Shown: one piece after another, positions 47,511 to 56,985 of the stretch
Numbering within the stretch: the stretch's first letter is position 1
Layout of the letters: every line of letters starts with the position of its first letter
Assembly: GCA_032718475.1 (NCBI GenBank)
Contig: JAUCBJ010006954.1
Coordinates: 1-64,000, forward strand
Reading direction: 5' to 3'
DNA length: 64,000 bases
Origin: Nemertoderma westbladi
Lineage: Eukaryota > Xenacoelomorpha > Nemertodermatida > Nemertodermatidae
Notes under the pieces: model-generated
What the model saw: only the letters and a program-made list of their open reading frames with translations
Database searches by the model: none
Told to the model about the DNA's origin: nothing
Program-made: the position numbers and the translations under genes

Positions 47511-47963
47511 ATGGATATTTTAAATGAAAAATGTCCAGTTTGCTATTCTAAGTTATTGCAACAACATCGAGATTATTATAAATGTGAAAATAAACATGCA
47601 ACTTGCGTACAATGTATTGCACAATATTCCGAAATGAATAATTATTGTTCTAAAATTTGTCCTATTTGTCGCGCACCCATATCTAAGTTTAATATAAAGT
47701 TGGCAAGATACCAACCCTATTATTGGAAAGAGCTTCGCAATATAACTTATATTTCTGCGAAAAGTAATGATCCGGGAGATTTATTTACAATATTGGAGAA
47801 TATTTTTTATAGAAACGTAGTACGACGCTGTTGCTACTATATTCCTTATTTTTTTAGCAGCGAACATAAAAAAATCATTAGCGCGAAATTTTCGGGAAGT
47901 GATTTCCAATCCGCCGATGTTACCTATCATTATTTTGCGTATAAAGATGCTCACCATGCTTGA
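47511..47963 (+). CDS. RING-finger protein (C3HC4), Polinton accessory gene
   Basis: A classical RING with Cys8, Cys11, Cys25, His29, Cys32, Cys35, Cys50 and Cys53 (CPVC ... CENKHATCVQC ... CPICRAP) occupies residues 8-53. The remaining ~95 residues have no known domain and contain an aromatic/cysteine patch (RRCCYYIPYFF). RING proteins of this type are usually E3 ubiquitin ligases; here it could modify host proteins or virion components, which is inference. It is not part of the Polinton core set. Confidence 0.85.
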   Translation: MDILNEKCPVCYSKLLQQHRDYYKCENKHATCVQCIAQYSEMNNYCSKICPICRAPISKFNIKLARYQPYYWKELRNITYISAKSNDPGDLFTILENIFYRNVVRRCCYYIPYFFSSEHKKIISAKFSGSDFQSADVTYHYFAYKDAHHA

Positions 47964-48173
47964 AATTACATCAGTCTATACTATAATTGGAAATAGCACT
48001 TTTTGCTGCAGCGAGCATCACATACTGTAGCGGCATCGTATGTTAATTAAATATACAGTACTCTAATATTGTAGTTGCATCAATTATTGTTATATACATA
48101 GTAATGGTGTTGGTTTATTGATATTGATATTATATTATATTGTATTGTTGATATATCTTAATAATAATAATAA

Positions 48174-48851
48174 ATGGCTGACTTTAATTCAGGTCCATAT
48201 AATTTAAATTTTCAAATGGGAACGAGTATGATAATTTCAGGGCCATCTGGCTCCGGAAAGTCTACATTTGTTGGCAATTTAATTAAACACAAGAATGGTT
48301 GTTTCAACGAAGCCCCCTTGCGAGTATTGTATTGTTACGGGAGCAATCCCCCGACTATTCCTGGTATTACTCACCTTTACAAAGGCTTGCCTGAAAATAT
48401 AGATAGTTTAGTGAATAGTCGAGATTTATTAATTATAGATGATTTGTTAACAGAAACTGAGTCCAGTACAGCTTTAACTGTATTGTTTACTAAGGTGGCT
48501 CATCATTCCAATATATTTATTTGTTTTATAACGCAAAACATGTTTTACGGTGGGAAGCATAACCGCACAAGATCAATTAATAGTCATACTTTAGTATTAA
48601 TGAAAAATCCGAGAGACAGTCTATCGGTTTTAAATTTCGCGAAGCAGATGTTACCAGGGCAGACCAAATTTTTAGTTGATTCCTATCAAGATGCGACAAT
48701 TGAACCATTTTCACATTTCTTAATTGATTTACGACAGGAAACACCCGAACATTTAAGATTTAGATCTGATATATTTCGTAATCATAATTGTTACATTAAA
48801 AATTACACTGACTATAAACGTAGCGAAAATAATAATAATAATGATAAATAA
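48174..48851 (+). CDS. Polinton packaging ATPase (FtsK/HerA, A32-like)
   Basis: A 225-aa P-loop ATPase. Walker A is GPSGSGKST at residues 23-31 and Walker B LLIIDDL at about 85-91, with a following FICFITQNMF that fits the sensor strand and NPRDSLSVLNFAKQML near the end. Length and motif layout match the A32-like genome-packaging ATPases of Polintons and related viruses. The likely role is pumping element DNA into capsids. The start ATG follows an (AAT)n run, as does that of the gene at 50842. Confidence 0.95.
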   Translation: MADFNSGPYNLNFQMGTSMIISGPSGSGKSTFVGNLIKHKNGCFNEAPLRVLYCYGSNPPTIPGITHLYKGLPENIDSLVNSRDLLIIDDLLTETESSTALTVLFTKVAHHSNIFICFITQNMFYGGKHNRTRSINSHTLVLMKNPRDSLSVLNFAKQMLPGQTKFLVDSYQDATIEPFSHFLIDLRQETPEHLRFRSDIFRNHNCYIKNYTDYKRSENNNNNDK

Positions 48852-48888
48852 TTAATATTTTGTAACAATTTTCAATAATGTTGCAACA

Positions 48889-49272
48889 ATGAATAGACTT
48901 GTGCAGAAATATCGTAACGAACTGGAATTTCTACGCAGCGCTACCCCTCAACAAAGAACTTATTTTATTAACCATACCGCCAGTAACGAATTAATACGGC
49001 TCATTGTAAATACTGCATTAAATGTTCTAAAAGGTAATGTACAATTGACCCCTCATTCATTTAGAAATATTCGCCGCTATAAGAAGGTATTGAAATCACT
49101 CAACCGTAAAACAAAAAATATATCAAGTTACAGAAAAAAGTTAAGCAATCAATCTGGAGGCATACTACCGTTTCTAATACCCTTACTCGGCATTGGTGCG
49201 AAACTCGCCGCGAGTGCCGGTGCCGCGGCCGCGGGGGCTGCTATTGCGAAAAAAATTAACCGTGGACGGTAG
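48889..49272 (+). CDS. Small basic protein with hydrophobic Gly/Ala C-terminus
   Basis: 127 aa. Residues 1-85 are basic and helical (IRRYKKVLKSLNRKTKN). Residues 90-122 are GGILPFLIPLLGIGAK followed by an Ala/Gly run and a basic end KKINRGR. A basic body followed by GG-hydrophobic-Ala/Gly tail recurs in Polinton and adenovirus core or membrane-active proteins, so a virion-internal, DNA- or membrane-binding role is plausible but inferred. It is 37 bp after the ATPase gene. Confidence 0.75.
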   Translation: MNRLVQKYRNELEFLRSATPQQRTYFINHTASNELIRLIVNTALNVLKGNVQLTPHSFRNIRRYKKVLKSLNRKTKNISSYRKKLSNQSGGILPFLIPLLGIGAKLAASAGAAAAGAAIAKKINRGR

Positions 49273-49278
49273 GTAATA

Positions 49279-49449
49279 ATGGTTAAAACGGGAGTAACAT
49301 TTAGAAAATTATATTTAGTATCGAGTAAACCGTTAGCTGCTGATTTAAAACCACAAGATATACCTAGAGTAAATACTACAAAAAGAAAACCCTTTAAAAC
49401 ATCAACTTCGAAGAAAATAATTAAAAAATTTCAGTTGTTCTTACGGTGA
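49279..49449 (+). CDS. 56-aa basic small protein
   Basis: The ATG is at 49279, six bases after the previous stop, and the TGA at 49447-49449. It reads MVKTGVTFRKLYLVSSKPL and ends in a Lys/Thr-rich tail (KKIIKKFQLFLR). Its tight fit between neighbours and basic composition suggest a real small structural or DNA-binding protein, but no homology is recognised. Confidence 0.45.
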   Translation: MVKTGVTFRKLYLVSSKPLAADLKPQDIPRVNTTKRKPFKTSTSKKIIKKFQLFLR

Positions 49450-49500
49450 TGCCCTTTATAAGAGATTTGAATATACATATTACTTGCGGTTGTCGAAAAG

Positions 49501-50592
49501 ATGCCTCGCAAGATGAAACCGATTTTAAGCCGAAGCTTAGACAAAAAACTGTTAAGAATTTATTTAGATCCTTCATCCCCCGCGGGATTTGCAAGTGTTG
49601 CAAAATTAGCAAAAGCTGCAAACATCAAACCGGCGCAAGCCCAGAAATGGTTGAGCGGACAAAAGACATACACCCTTCACGCTCCACGTAGACAACATTA
49701 TCCAACATCTAAAATATTTACGGGAGGCATAAAAGATATATATATGATAGATCTGGTGGATATGCAGCAATATAAGTCGCAAAATAATAATTATAACTAT
49801 ATATTAACGTGCATTGATGCCTTCAGTCGGCTTGCTTTTGGCTATGCTATGAAAACAAAAAAGGGTGTTGAAATTATTAGTATATTGCAAAAAATATTCC
49901 AGAAAGGAAAACCAAACAGAATCGCCACGGATCAAGGTTCTGAGTTTCTAAATAAATCTGTAAGGAAATATTTAGATACGTTAGGTATACAGTATTACGT
50001 AATGTATTCTGTGAATAAGGCGGCTATTGTCGAGAGATTTAACAGAACCTTAAAAACAAAGATGTTCAAAATTTTCACGCAAAGGGGAAATAATATTTGG
50101 ATAAAAATTTTACCTAAGCTTATCTCGGCTTATAATAGGTCGTATCATAGAACAATACAAATGACACCTATTGAAGTTAATAAATTTAATGAAACTGAAT
50201 TAATGAATAGATTATATGGGAAATATAGACAGATAAATCACAAGAAAATAAAATTTAAAGTTGGAGATACAGTACGATTATCTATTGCTCGTACTGCTTT
50301 TGCTAAAGGCTATCGAGAACAATGGACACGTGAATTATTTATTATTCATCGGGTCAGGTTGGATAGAGTACCAGCGGTAATGTTCGATATTAAGGACAGC
50401 ACCGGAGCTATAATAAAGGGCTCATTTTATTCTCACGAACTCCAAAAGGTCCACCCGAATAGTAATATTTATCTAGCAATTGACAAAAAAAATATTGGCA
50501 AACTTAAAGAACGTGTACGCAATGGGAAGAAAGAATATTTAGTCCGATTCATCGGATCCAAGAAACAGTCCTGGGTACAGCATATTCAATAA
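49501..50592 (+). CDS. Polinton integrase (retroviral-type, with chromodomain-like C-terminus)
   Basis: 363 aa. Residues 25-65 form a helix-turn-helix-like N-terminal region without an HHCC pair. The core has MIDLVDM (Asp84), IATDQGSEF (Asp144) and AAIVERFNRT (Glu178), a D,D,33E set. LSAYNRSYHRT follows, and the C-terminus KKEYLVRFIGSKKQSWV resembles a truncated chromodomain, as is usual in Polinton integrases. It catalyses insertion of the element into chromosomes. The start at 49501 is the first Met that keeps the N-terminal domain and follows the 56-aa gene by 51 bp. Confidence 0.95.
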   Translation: MPRKMKPILSRSLDKKLLRIYLDPSSPAGFASVAKLAKAANIKPAQAQKWLSGQKTYTLHAPRRQHYPTSKIFTGGIKDIYMIDLVDMQQYKSQNNNYNYILTCIDAFSRLAFGYAMKTKKGVEIISILQKIFQKGKPNRIATDQGSEFLNKSVRKYLDTLGIQYYVMYSVNKAAIVERFNRTLKTKMFKIFTQRGNNIWIKILPKLISAYNRSYHRTIQMTPIEVNKFNETELMNRLYGKYRQINHKKIKFKVGDTVRLSIARTAFAKGYREQWTRELFIIHRVRLDRVPAVMFDIKDSTGAIIKGSFYSHELQKVHPNSNIYLAIDKKNIGKLKERVRNGKKEYLVRFIGSKKQSWVQHIQ

Positions 50593-50841
50593 GCTTAGGT
50601 TTATACTGTATATTAATTCATTTTGGTCGCATATGACCGTAATTAATCAATAATATTAACTCGAATGATATTACTATATCTATAGTTCATCCGCTTTAAA
50701 TAAAGCCAGTAAAATATTGATCCCACGCATATACTGTAGAAGATGCTGGCAATGAACGTGGTCACAGATGTCTATAATTTAACATTATACTGTATGTACA
50801 AAGGAGTCAAGTAGAGAGAGCGAGCTTAAATAATAATAATA

Positions 50842-51714
50842 ATGGCCACAGATACATATATCACTCTACTTTCAGATAGCTCATTGAACACTTATCCCAA
50901 TAATAATCCTAGTGAGTTTACTGTTGATTTAGCCGAAGAATTATATATTGGTCCAAATGCCAAAATTGGACTTGCCGAACTTCAATACCAAGCAACATAC
51001 AGTAATATTACGCTGCAAACTCAAATCTCTCTGTCAATCGGGGTAGATGCAAAAGATGCCAAATTATATAGTTTATTTCCTGGTATGCATAACTCTATTC
51101 AAGTGATTATTGATGATATAAATAAACTGTTTAATTCTGAAGCGAAATATAGAGATTTCGAATTCATTTTTAATACAAATAATTCTAGAATTAAATTTAA
51201 ATTTCCTAAAAAGTTGAAAAAAATACAATTAAGTCTACGCGGCGATTTAATACAAATTCTAGGCTTAAAACCGTTATTGGATCGGAATCATCCGGATATT
51301 CCGAATTGGGATATATACAGTACCACTACAGTAGATGAATTAAGCAATATAGAACAGCCGATATTAATTTTAAATTATAGCGGGCCAAAAATTTCGGAAA
51401 TTGGCATTTTAGATTTTCCAGCTCCCACAAATATAACACGTAATAAAGATACAATTTTCATATACACAGATATTATTAAGAGCTCATTTGTTGGCGACGA
51501 TTTAGCTCCGCTCTTAAGAACCTGCCCTTTAACGCAATTAAATCGAAAATATATTAATCACGAATACGAGAGCATTTGCTATTTCCCATTGTTGAATAAA
51601 AAACTAAAAACAATCTTAATTACTTTACGTGACGGCCAAGGCCAATTAATTAACTTCAGCGGAGGTCGCACTGTTATAACACTTAAGTTAATACGGAGTG
51701 GTGGTGATGGATGA
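50842..51714 (+). CDS. Probable minor capsid (penton-like) protein 1
   Basis: 290 aa, start MATDTYITLLSDSSLNTYPN after an (AAT)n run. The N-terminal pattern (short beta strand, TYPNNNPSEFTVDLAEEL, then GPNAKIGLAELQYQ) and the C-terminal LNYSGPKISEIGI...FIYTDIIKSSFVGDD...LLRTCPL recur in Polinton proteins of jelly-roll type. The next gene shows the same order, so the two look like diverged paralogues. A pentameric vertex role is inferred from position and size. It begins a block of five genes with almost no spacing. Confidence 0.72.
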   Translation: MATDTYITLLSDSSLNTYPNNNPSEFTVDLAEELYIGPNAKIGLAELQYQATYSNITLQTQISLSIGVDAKDAKLYSLFPGMHNSIQVIIDDINKLFNSEAKYRDFEFIFNTNNSRIKFKFPKKLKKIQLSLRGDLIQILGLKPLLDRNHPDIPNWDIYSTTTVDELSNIEQPILILNYSGPKISEIGILDFPAPTNITRNKDTIFIYTDIIKSSFVGDDLAPLLRTCPLTQLNRKYINHEYESICYFPLLNKKLKTILITLRDGQGQLINFSGGRTVITLKLIRSGGDG

Positions 51715-52564
51715 GTTCTACGTTAGACTACCAAGTAATTCCTGTCCAATTGATTTTCCCCGCAATAGCGCTAGTAATTATCAGATAAATTTCCATGGTG
51801 CCTTACCTATAAATCCAAACGAAAACTGGGTGGTAGGCATAAAAAGTATATTTTACTTAGCAACGTTGCCGTCCATGTATAACAATGTAGAGAATGTTAT
51901 TTTATTAAAAAAAGGAAAAAAAAATTTTGAGGATACACTTCCATCTGGTTTGTTCTACAGTATCAATGACATTATAGATTATTTTAACACGGGGACGTTG
52001 AAAGATAAATTACAAATAGTTGAAAATACTCAGCAAAATAGATTGCAATTTATTTTAGGGAAAACTGTGCGAGAGTTATTTATAGGTCAACAATTAGCCT
52101 ATTATTTTGGAATTACTGAAAATAATCTCGGCGCGAATTTAAATCCAAATTTTAAAATTATTTTGAAGACGAAAAATAATATAAAGGGTTATTTAATAAA
52201 GGTTATCGGAAATGGAGAAAAGGCTTACCAGATGGTATTTTTATGCCCTCAACCACCCAACTCTATTCCAGAACCTAAGTCGAACATGTACGTGACTACT
52301 AATATAATTGAAAATCAATATATTAACGATTTTGGTTTAGCTTTACTTCGTCGTGTTGCGATACCTGATGATGTGAAATATGGTAGCGTAATAAATAAAG
52401 AATTTGTCAAGGATACAATTCATTATATCCCTGTAAAAAAATCATATAAGATAACATACATTCATATTGAAATAACAGACAAAGAAGGAAAAGATTTGAA
52501 TTTTGAATACGGCACAACTTCTATTACATTACACTTTAAACGAATAAATTCAAATGGATTCTGA
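51707..52564 (+). CDS. Probable minor capsid (penton-like) protein 2
   Basis: An ATG at 51707 gives MDEFYVRLPSNSCPIDFPRN; the GTG codons at 51698-51706 are in frame but less likely. The ATGGATGA overlaps the stop of the previous gene. Shared layout with it includes FYV.LPSNS..... (strand), ASNYQINF, NENWVVGIKSI, SINDIIDYFNTG, then MYVTTNIIENQYINDFG and LLRRVAIP. A paralogous partner for a two-protein vertex or fibre is possible. The family is common in invertebrate Polintons; exact virion position is inferred. Confidence 0.72.
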   Translation: MDEFYVRLPSNSCPIDFPRNSASNYQINFHGALPINPNENWVVGIKSIFYLATLPSMYNNVENVILLKKGKKNFEDTLPSGLFYSINDIIDYFNTGTLKDKLQIVENTQQNRLQFILGKTVRELFIGQQLAYYFGITENNLGANLNPNFKIILKTKNNIKGYLIKVIGNGEKAYQMVFLCPQPPNSIPEPKSNMYVTTNIIENQYINDFGLALLRRVAIPDDVKYGSVINKEFVKDTIHYIPVKKSYKITYIHIEITDKEGKDLNFEYGTTSITLHFKRINSNGF

Positions 52565-53117
52565 TTTATTTCAAAGATACAGTAAACCTCAATATGGGGG
52601 TTCAGACTCTAATCTTGCTGTTTTTAAAGGCGGAAGAAGTACCAGAGGCTCGACGCAAGTTCCTGTTTTTCGTGGTGGTTCATATATTGACCCTTACGGT
52701 CAACAAATTGGCACATTTGGTCCAAACTTAAAACAACGTCGTTTTCAACGTTATCCTAGAGGTATGCAGGCAAATCAACACGGAGAAGGTATATTTACAG
52801 ACGCCTTATCGACATTGAAAAAATTTGGTAAGCCATTAGCTAAAAAAGTTTTACAAAAAGCTTTACCATTTACCACAAAATTTATGAGACAACACGTAAT
52901 ACCAAAAGGTAAGCGGGTCTTACATCAGCAGGCTAATACGGTTATTAATAAAGCATTAAATAAAATGAAACCGTCAACAAGGTCGGTTGTAGAAAAAGTT
53001 TATAGAGATTTAAAGCGACCCGCTAGACCAATGTCTATGAACATACATCATCGACGTAGTAAAAAGAGAAATATAAAAGGCAAAAAACTGAAACACTGCG
53101 AAAAAAGTATTTTTTAA
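52554..53117 (+). CDS. Basic virion-associated protein (pVI/pX-like)
   Basis: 187 aa overlapping the previous gene by 11 bp. The N-terminal half is Gly/Arg-rich with two similar GG repeats (FKGGRSTRG, FRGGSYIDPYG). Residues about 77-145 form an amphipathic helical part (GEGIFTDALSTLKKFGK, KKVLQKALPFTTKF). The C-terminus is strongly basic (RRSKKRNIKGKKLKH). A GEGI/GDGI followed by a helix is common in Polinton counterparts of adenovirus minor core or membrane-lytic proteins. Role inferred. Confidence 0.7.
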   Translation: MDSDLFQRYSKPQYGGSDSNLAVFKGGRSTRGSTQVPVFRGGSYIDPYGQQIGTFGPNLKQRRFQRYPRGMQANQHGEGIFTDALSTLKKFGKPLAKKVLQKALPFTTKFMRQHVIPKGKRVLHQQANTVINKALNKMKPSTRSVVEKVYRDLKRPARPMSMNIHHRRSKKRNIKGKKLKHCEKSIF

Positions 53118-53119
53118 TA

Positions 53120-54379
53120 ATGTCAATTATTAAGGAATTAGATTTATTTTCTACACAGCCAATACAGACTGAATTTAAAGCAAAACATTATGAAACAATT
53201 TACCCCATATCTAATCTCAGAAGTGAATCTAGGGAGGTCACCTTCCTTGTACCCAGATCCAATGAATTCTATACGAAACTGCAAGACGCGTTATTAATTA
53301 CAAAATGTACAGTACGTTGGGATAGACGACTTGAAAACTCCCATATTTATATGCTGAATTACCCAGCTGAAACTATGTGGAGTGATATTAAAATAGACCT
53401 TAATGAGAAGCAGGTTGAAAATAGCAATAACCATTATTTCTACAAGTCGTACTTATCCAATTTATTATTTACAACTTACGAGGATAAAAATGGGCTACTG
53501 GGTGCTGGTGGCTTTCATCAACCTTTATCTGAACACGGAAATGAAATTGATCCCGGCGCGCATCCTATTGCCGATGCCTTTAGTAAACAAATGCAATTTG
53601 TAAGTGGATTGACGATTGATTTTGATACTGAAACTAAAATAATACAACCTGGGTATGATTTAAGAATGCATTTTAGAAAAGTATCAAATTCGTTTATTTT
53701 TAAAATCACTCCAAACGCAAACGCCGTGACAAATCTTCGACTAGAATTAGATGAAATAAAAATTCTAATCCCTAGAATGGAGGTTAATCCAGTAATAGAA
53801 AGCAGTCACCTAAAAGGTTTAGAGAGCTACGATATTGAATATCAATTTCAAAAAAAGGAGGTGACAACATTTACTATTCCCGCTCAAACCACAAATTACA
53901 CTCAAACAAACATATTTGATGGTAAAAAACCCAAATTAGTTATTATTGGCTTCATAACAAATAACGCTTATTCGGGAGAATTAATTAGCAATCCCTTGAA
54001 ATTTGAACATTTTAACCTTAGACGCGCGGAACTGATTGTAGACGGTCTTCCAGTAGGGGGTGTAATATACGAGCCTAATTTTACAGATGGAACATATATT
54101 TTTGAGTATACTCAATTAATGAAGAACATTAATACATATATTAACGGTTATGGGGGTAATAATATAGACCATGAAACCTACTTAGGTAATTGCCCCCTCC
54201 TATCCTGGGACTTAACCGCCGATGGCTATGTTAGAGATCCGCAACCGTCGATATATACTAACGGCCAATTAAAATTAAGATTTTCCGAACCGTTGGTTGA
54301 AACCATAAATGTAATTGTTTTTAATATTTATGATCAATCATTAAGTTTAAATAGCAGGAAAGAAATACATATCGATTAA
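53120..54379 (+). CDS. Probable major capsid protein (double jelly-roll)
   Basis: 419 aa, two bases after the previous stop. The N-terminus IIKELDLFSTQPIQTEF, then YETIYPISNL and REVTFLVP, resembles the widely annotated invertebrate F54H12.2-like proteins encoded by Polintons. The rest is beta-rich without membrane segments and has repeated strand-turn patterns (LRLELDEIKILIPRMEV; FNLRRAELIVDGLPVGG). Size, position between the minor capsid genes and the protease, and solitary copy fit the hexon-like MCP. Hexon identity is inferred from family and context, not from a visible catalytic motif. Confidence 0.75.
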   Translation: MSIIKELDLFSTQPIQTEFKAKHYETIYPISNLRSESREVTFLVPRSNEFYTKLQDALLITKCTVRWDRRLENSHIYMLNYPAETMWSDIKIDLNEKQVENSNNHYFYKSYLSNLLFTTYEDKNGLLGAGGFHQPLSEHGNEIDPGAHPIADAFSKQMQFVSGLTIDFDTETKIIQPGYDLRMHFRKVSNSFIFKITPNANAVTNLRLELDEIKILIPRMEVNPVIESSHLKGLESYDIEYQFQKKEVTTFTIPAQTTNYTQTNIFDGKKPKLVIIGFITNNAYSGELISNPLKFEHFNLRRAELIVDGLPVGGVIYEPNFTDGTYIFEYTQLMKNINTYINGYGGNNIDHETYLGNCPLLSWDLTADGYVRDPQPSIYTNGQLKLRFSEPLVETINVIVFNIYDQSLSLNSRKEIHID

Positions 54380-54381
54380 GT

Positions 54382-54834
54382 ATGTTATCTACAGAGGACC
54401 TTGATATGTTTCCAGTGGGTGGTCACTATTTGGGTGCGTTTCCAGCTAATAAATTACCTAAATTAGATAATAATAAGCGGCAGGATTATGGTTTGATAGT
54501 AAATACCGATAAACAGCATCTGCCTGGGATTCATTGGATCGCGATATATATACGAGATAATGAGGCCGAAGTATTTGACTCGTTTGGACCAAAATATCCA
54601 AACAGATGCATCGAAAAATGGCTTGAGAAAAATTCCGCAAGGTGGCGTACTACACGCAAACAATTTCAAGACCCCAGGAGGACCACATGCGGTCTATACT
54701 GTCTTTATTATTTGGTAAATCGTATTCACACAATCTATCCAATGAGAGCGTTTACAAATAATGTGGAAATCAATGAAATTATATTATATAAATGGCTTGT
54801 TAATTATTATAAATTAAACCAACAAACTTTGTAA
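54382..54834 (+). CDS. Adenain-like cysteine protease (maturation protease)
   Basis: 150 aa, two bases after the capsid gene. Catalytic residues are visible as His51 (GIHWIAIYI), Asp66 (EVFDSFG), Gln96 and Cys103 (TTCGLYCLYYL). The Gln-to-Cys spacing of seven matches adenovirus protease. It is an Ulp1/C5-fold protease expected to cleave capsid and core precursors during virion assembly. Length is compact compared with adenain (about 200 aa). Confidence 0.93.
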   Translation: MLSTEDLDMFPVGGHYLGAFPANKLPKLDNNKRQDYGLIVNTDKQHLPGIHWIAIYIRDNEAEVFDSFGPKYPNRCIEKWLEKNSARWRTTRKQFQDPRRTTCGLYCLYYLVNRIHTIYPMRAFTNNVEINEIILYKWLVNYYKLNQQTL

Positions 54835-54869
54835 TTAATCATTTAGCTTGCTTTTGTTTATCAGATAAA

Positions 54870-55469
54870 ATGGATAATATTATTTTTGTTGATTTTCAAT
54901 ATTATAAGATAGACAATAAAGAGTATCCGGTAGTATTTAAAGAATTTGCAATATACGATTCTAATTACACCAAAACTAATGTAAAGACGTTTTTAATTAA
55001 AGGCCCGTCTAATATTAAGTTATCAGCTTTAGATGCAGCTCCCGTAAACAATTTACGAGATATGACTTCTCACTTGCCCTGGGACTATGGGGACATTTCT
55101 CAAGATGACTTTATAAAATATATGAAGAGACATTTAAAATATAAAAAAAACATTCATGTATTTGGGTTGATGAAGCGGGCAATATTAGTTTCCCAACTCG
55201 ATGTTCTCGAGCCAAATTCGGTGGAGAAATTGGGAATATATAAGCAATATCACGATTATTTAACACCTTGTCGATTTCACGACCGATTCACTACAATGGA
55301 AAGTAAATGCGCGTTCCACTTAAACATAAGGGATAACTGTCTGCGATACTGCTCAGCAAAACGTGTTGGCTGGTTTAAGGCTCTACACTTTTTCATGAGA
55401 AAGCGTTTAACTGCGACTGATGATGATGATAAACAGAAAGAAATAACTGCGGTGGAAGATGTACTGTAG
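54870..55469 (+). CDS. 199-aa Polinton protein, possibly RNase H-fold
   Basis: Starts MDNIIFVDFQYYKIDN, then VFKEFAIYDSN, a layout that recalls the first strands of an RNase H/DEDD-like fold. The typical DxE pair is not present (VDFQ), so a nuclease role is doubtful. The C-terminal part carries CRFHDRF, KCAFHLNIRDNCLRYC, a Cys/His cluster that may bind zinc. Similar proteins with an IxxKELAxYD motif are frequent in invertebrate mobile elements. Last rightward gene, facing the spacer. Confidence 0.65.
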   Translation: MDNIIFVDFQYYKIDNKEYPVVFKEFAIYDSNYTKTNVKTFLIKGPSNIKLSALDAAPVNNLRDMTSHLPWDYGDISQDDFIKYMKRHLKYKKNIHVFGLMKRAILVSQLDVLEPNSVEKLGIYKQYHDYLTPCRFHDRFTTMESKCAFHLNIRDNCLRYCSAKRVGWFKALHFFMRKRLTATDDDDKQKEITAVEDVL

Positions 55470-55819
55470 GTTTACTCTAAGCATGTAATGTGATGGGATA
55501 ATATAATTTTATTTTGGTGATGATCTTGATGTTAATATAAAAATATAATAAAATATAATTTTTTTTACAACAAGTTCTCTAAAAGAGTCAATCGCGGTAG
55601 GTTAACCATGCACATTTAACAATATGACGTAGACGTAACATGTACAGTAAGTATTCTCGATATCGTTCTAATATAGATGTACTGGTATTGTGAAACAGCC
55701 TATACATCGCAAACTAATAACACATACAGTAGTTGACTAGTAATATTAGTCAGAAAATGCAACATAATCTGTATAGGGTGTAATGATAACCTGTTGGTAC
55801 CGGTACTGATAAATTATAG

Positions 55820-56985
55820 GCCTATCTACAACTGTCATCCACTTTATCAGTACCGGTAGTGTTTTACTCTTCCAACACTGTAGTTTCTGTCTAGTGGTAT
55901 CGGTACAGCAGTAATCTGATGCATGCAGGGGTCTCACATATAGGGATTAGATCACCTATCCAAACAATACAGTACTGCTGTACTGTCGCTGTTCTTGATG
56001 TAACATCATAATCAGATAAAGCATACTGATTTCCTTTGATTAGCATTGTACTGCAGTGCCGGTACGACAGTACCTGCAGTAACAAACTAAACCAATGTAT
56101 ACAATATCGTGAGCTAGTTACAATCAGATGTGTACGCAGTCAGCCACGTTGCGGGGATGCGGTCAACCTCACAGCTAGCTTCGCAGCTCCTATCCACAAC
56201 TGTCATCCACTTTATCAGTACAGCAGTAATCTGATGCAATAGCATTTGTTTTTTTCACCTATAAGGATACTGCTGTCTACCCGAACCTTGATTAGCATAG
56301 GCCTACAGCTGTCATAACCTAGATTACATGCAGGGGTCTCACATATAGGGATTAGATCCCCTACCTAAACAATACAGTACTGCAGTACTGTCGTTGTTCT
56401 TGATGTAACAGCATAATCAGATAGAGCATACTGATTTCCTTTGATTAGCATTGTACTGCAGTATTAATGTAACAGTACCTGCAGTAACAAACTAGGCTAA
56501 TGTATACAATATCGTGAGCTAGTTACAATCAGATGTGTACGCAGTCAGCCACGTTGCGGGGATGCGGTCAACCTCACAGCTCCTATCCACAACTGTCATC
56601 CACTTTATCAGTACAGCAGTAATCTGATGCAATAGCATTTGTTTTTTTTCACCTATAAGGATACTGCTGTCTACCCGAACCTTGATTAGCATAGGCCTAC
56701 TGCTGTCATAACCTAGATTACATGCAGGAGTCTCACATATAGGGATTAGATCACCTACCTAAACAATACAGTACTGCAGTACTGTCGCTGTTCTTGATGT
56801 AACTGCGTTGTCAGATAGAGCATACTGATTTCCTTTGATTAGCATTGTACTGCAGTACGGTACCGGTACCACAGTATTAATGTAACAGCACCCGCAGTAA
56901 CAAACTAAGTCATTGTATACAATATCATGAGCCGGATATAATCAGATGTGTACACAGTCATGGGATGCGGTCAACCACGCAGTCA
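55820..56985. repeat. Three tandem ~400-bp units in the Polinton spacer
   Basis: Landmarks recur at steady spacing. CATGCAGGGGTCTCACATAT is at about 55922 and 56328, and a one-base variant is at 56722. CAACTGTCATCCACTTTATC is at about 55829, 56199 and 56590. Each unit has palindromic ACAGTACTGCAGTACTGT and GTACCGGTAC-like parts and the motif GATTTCCTTTGATTAGCATT. Units are over 90% alike by eye, so the expansion is recent. Confidence 0.9.
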
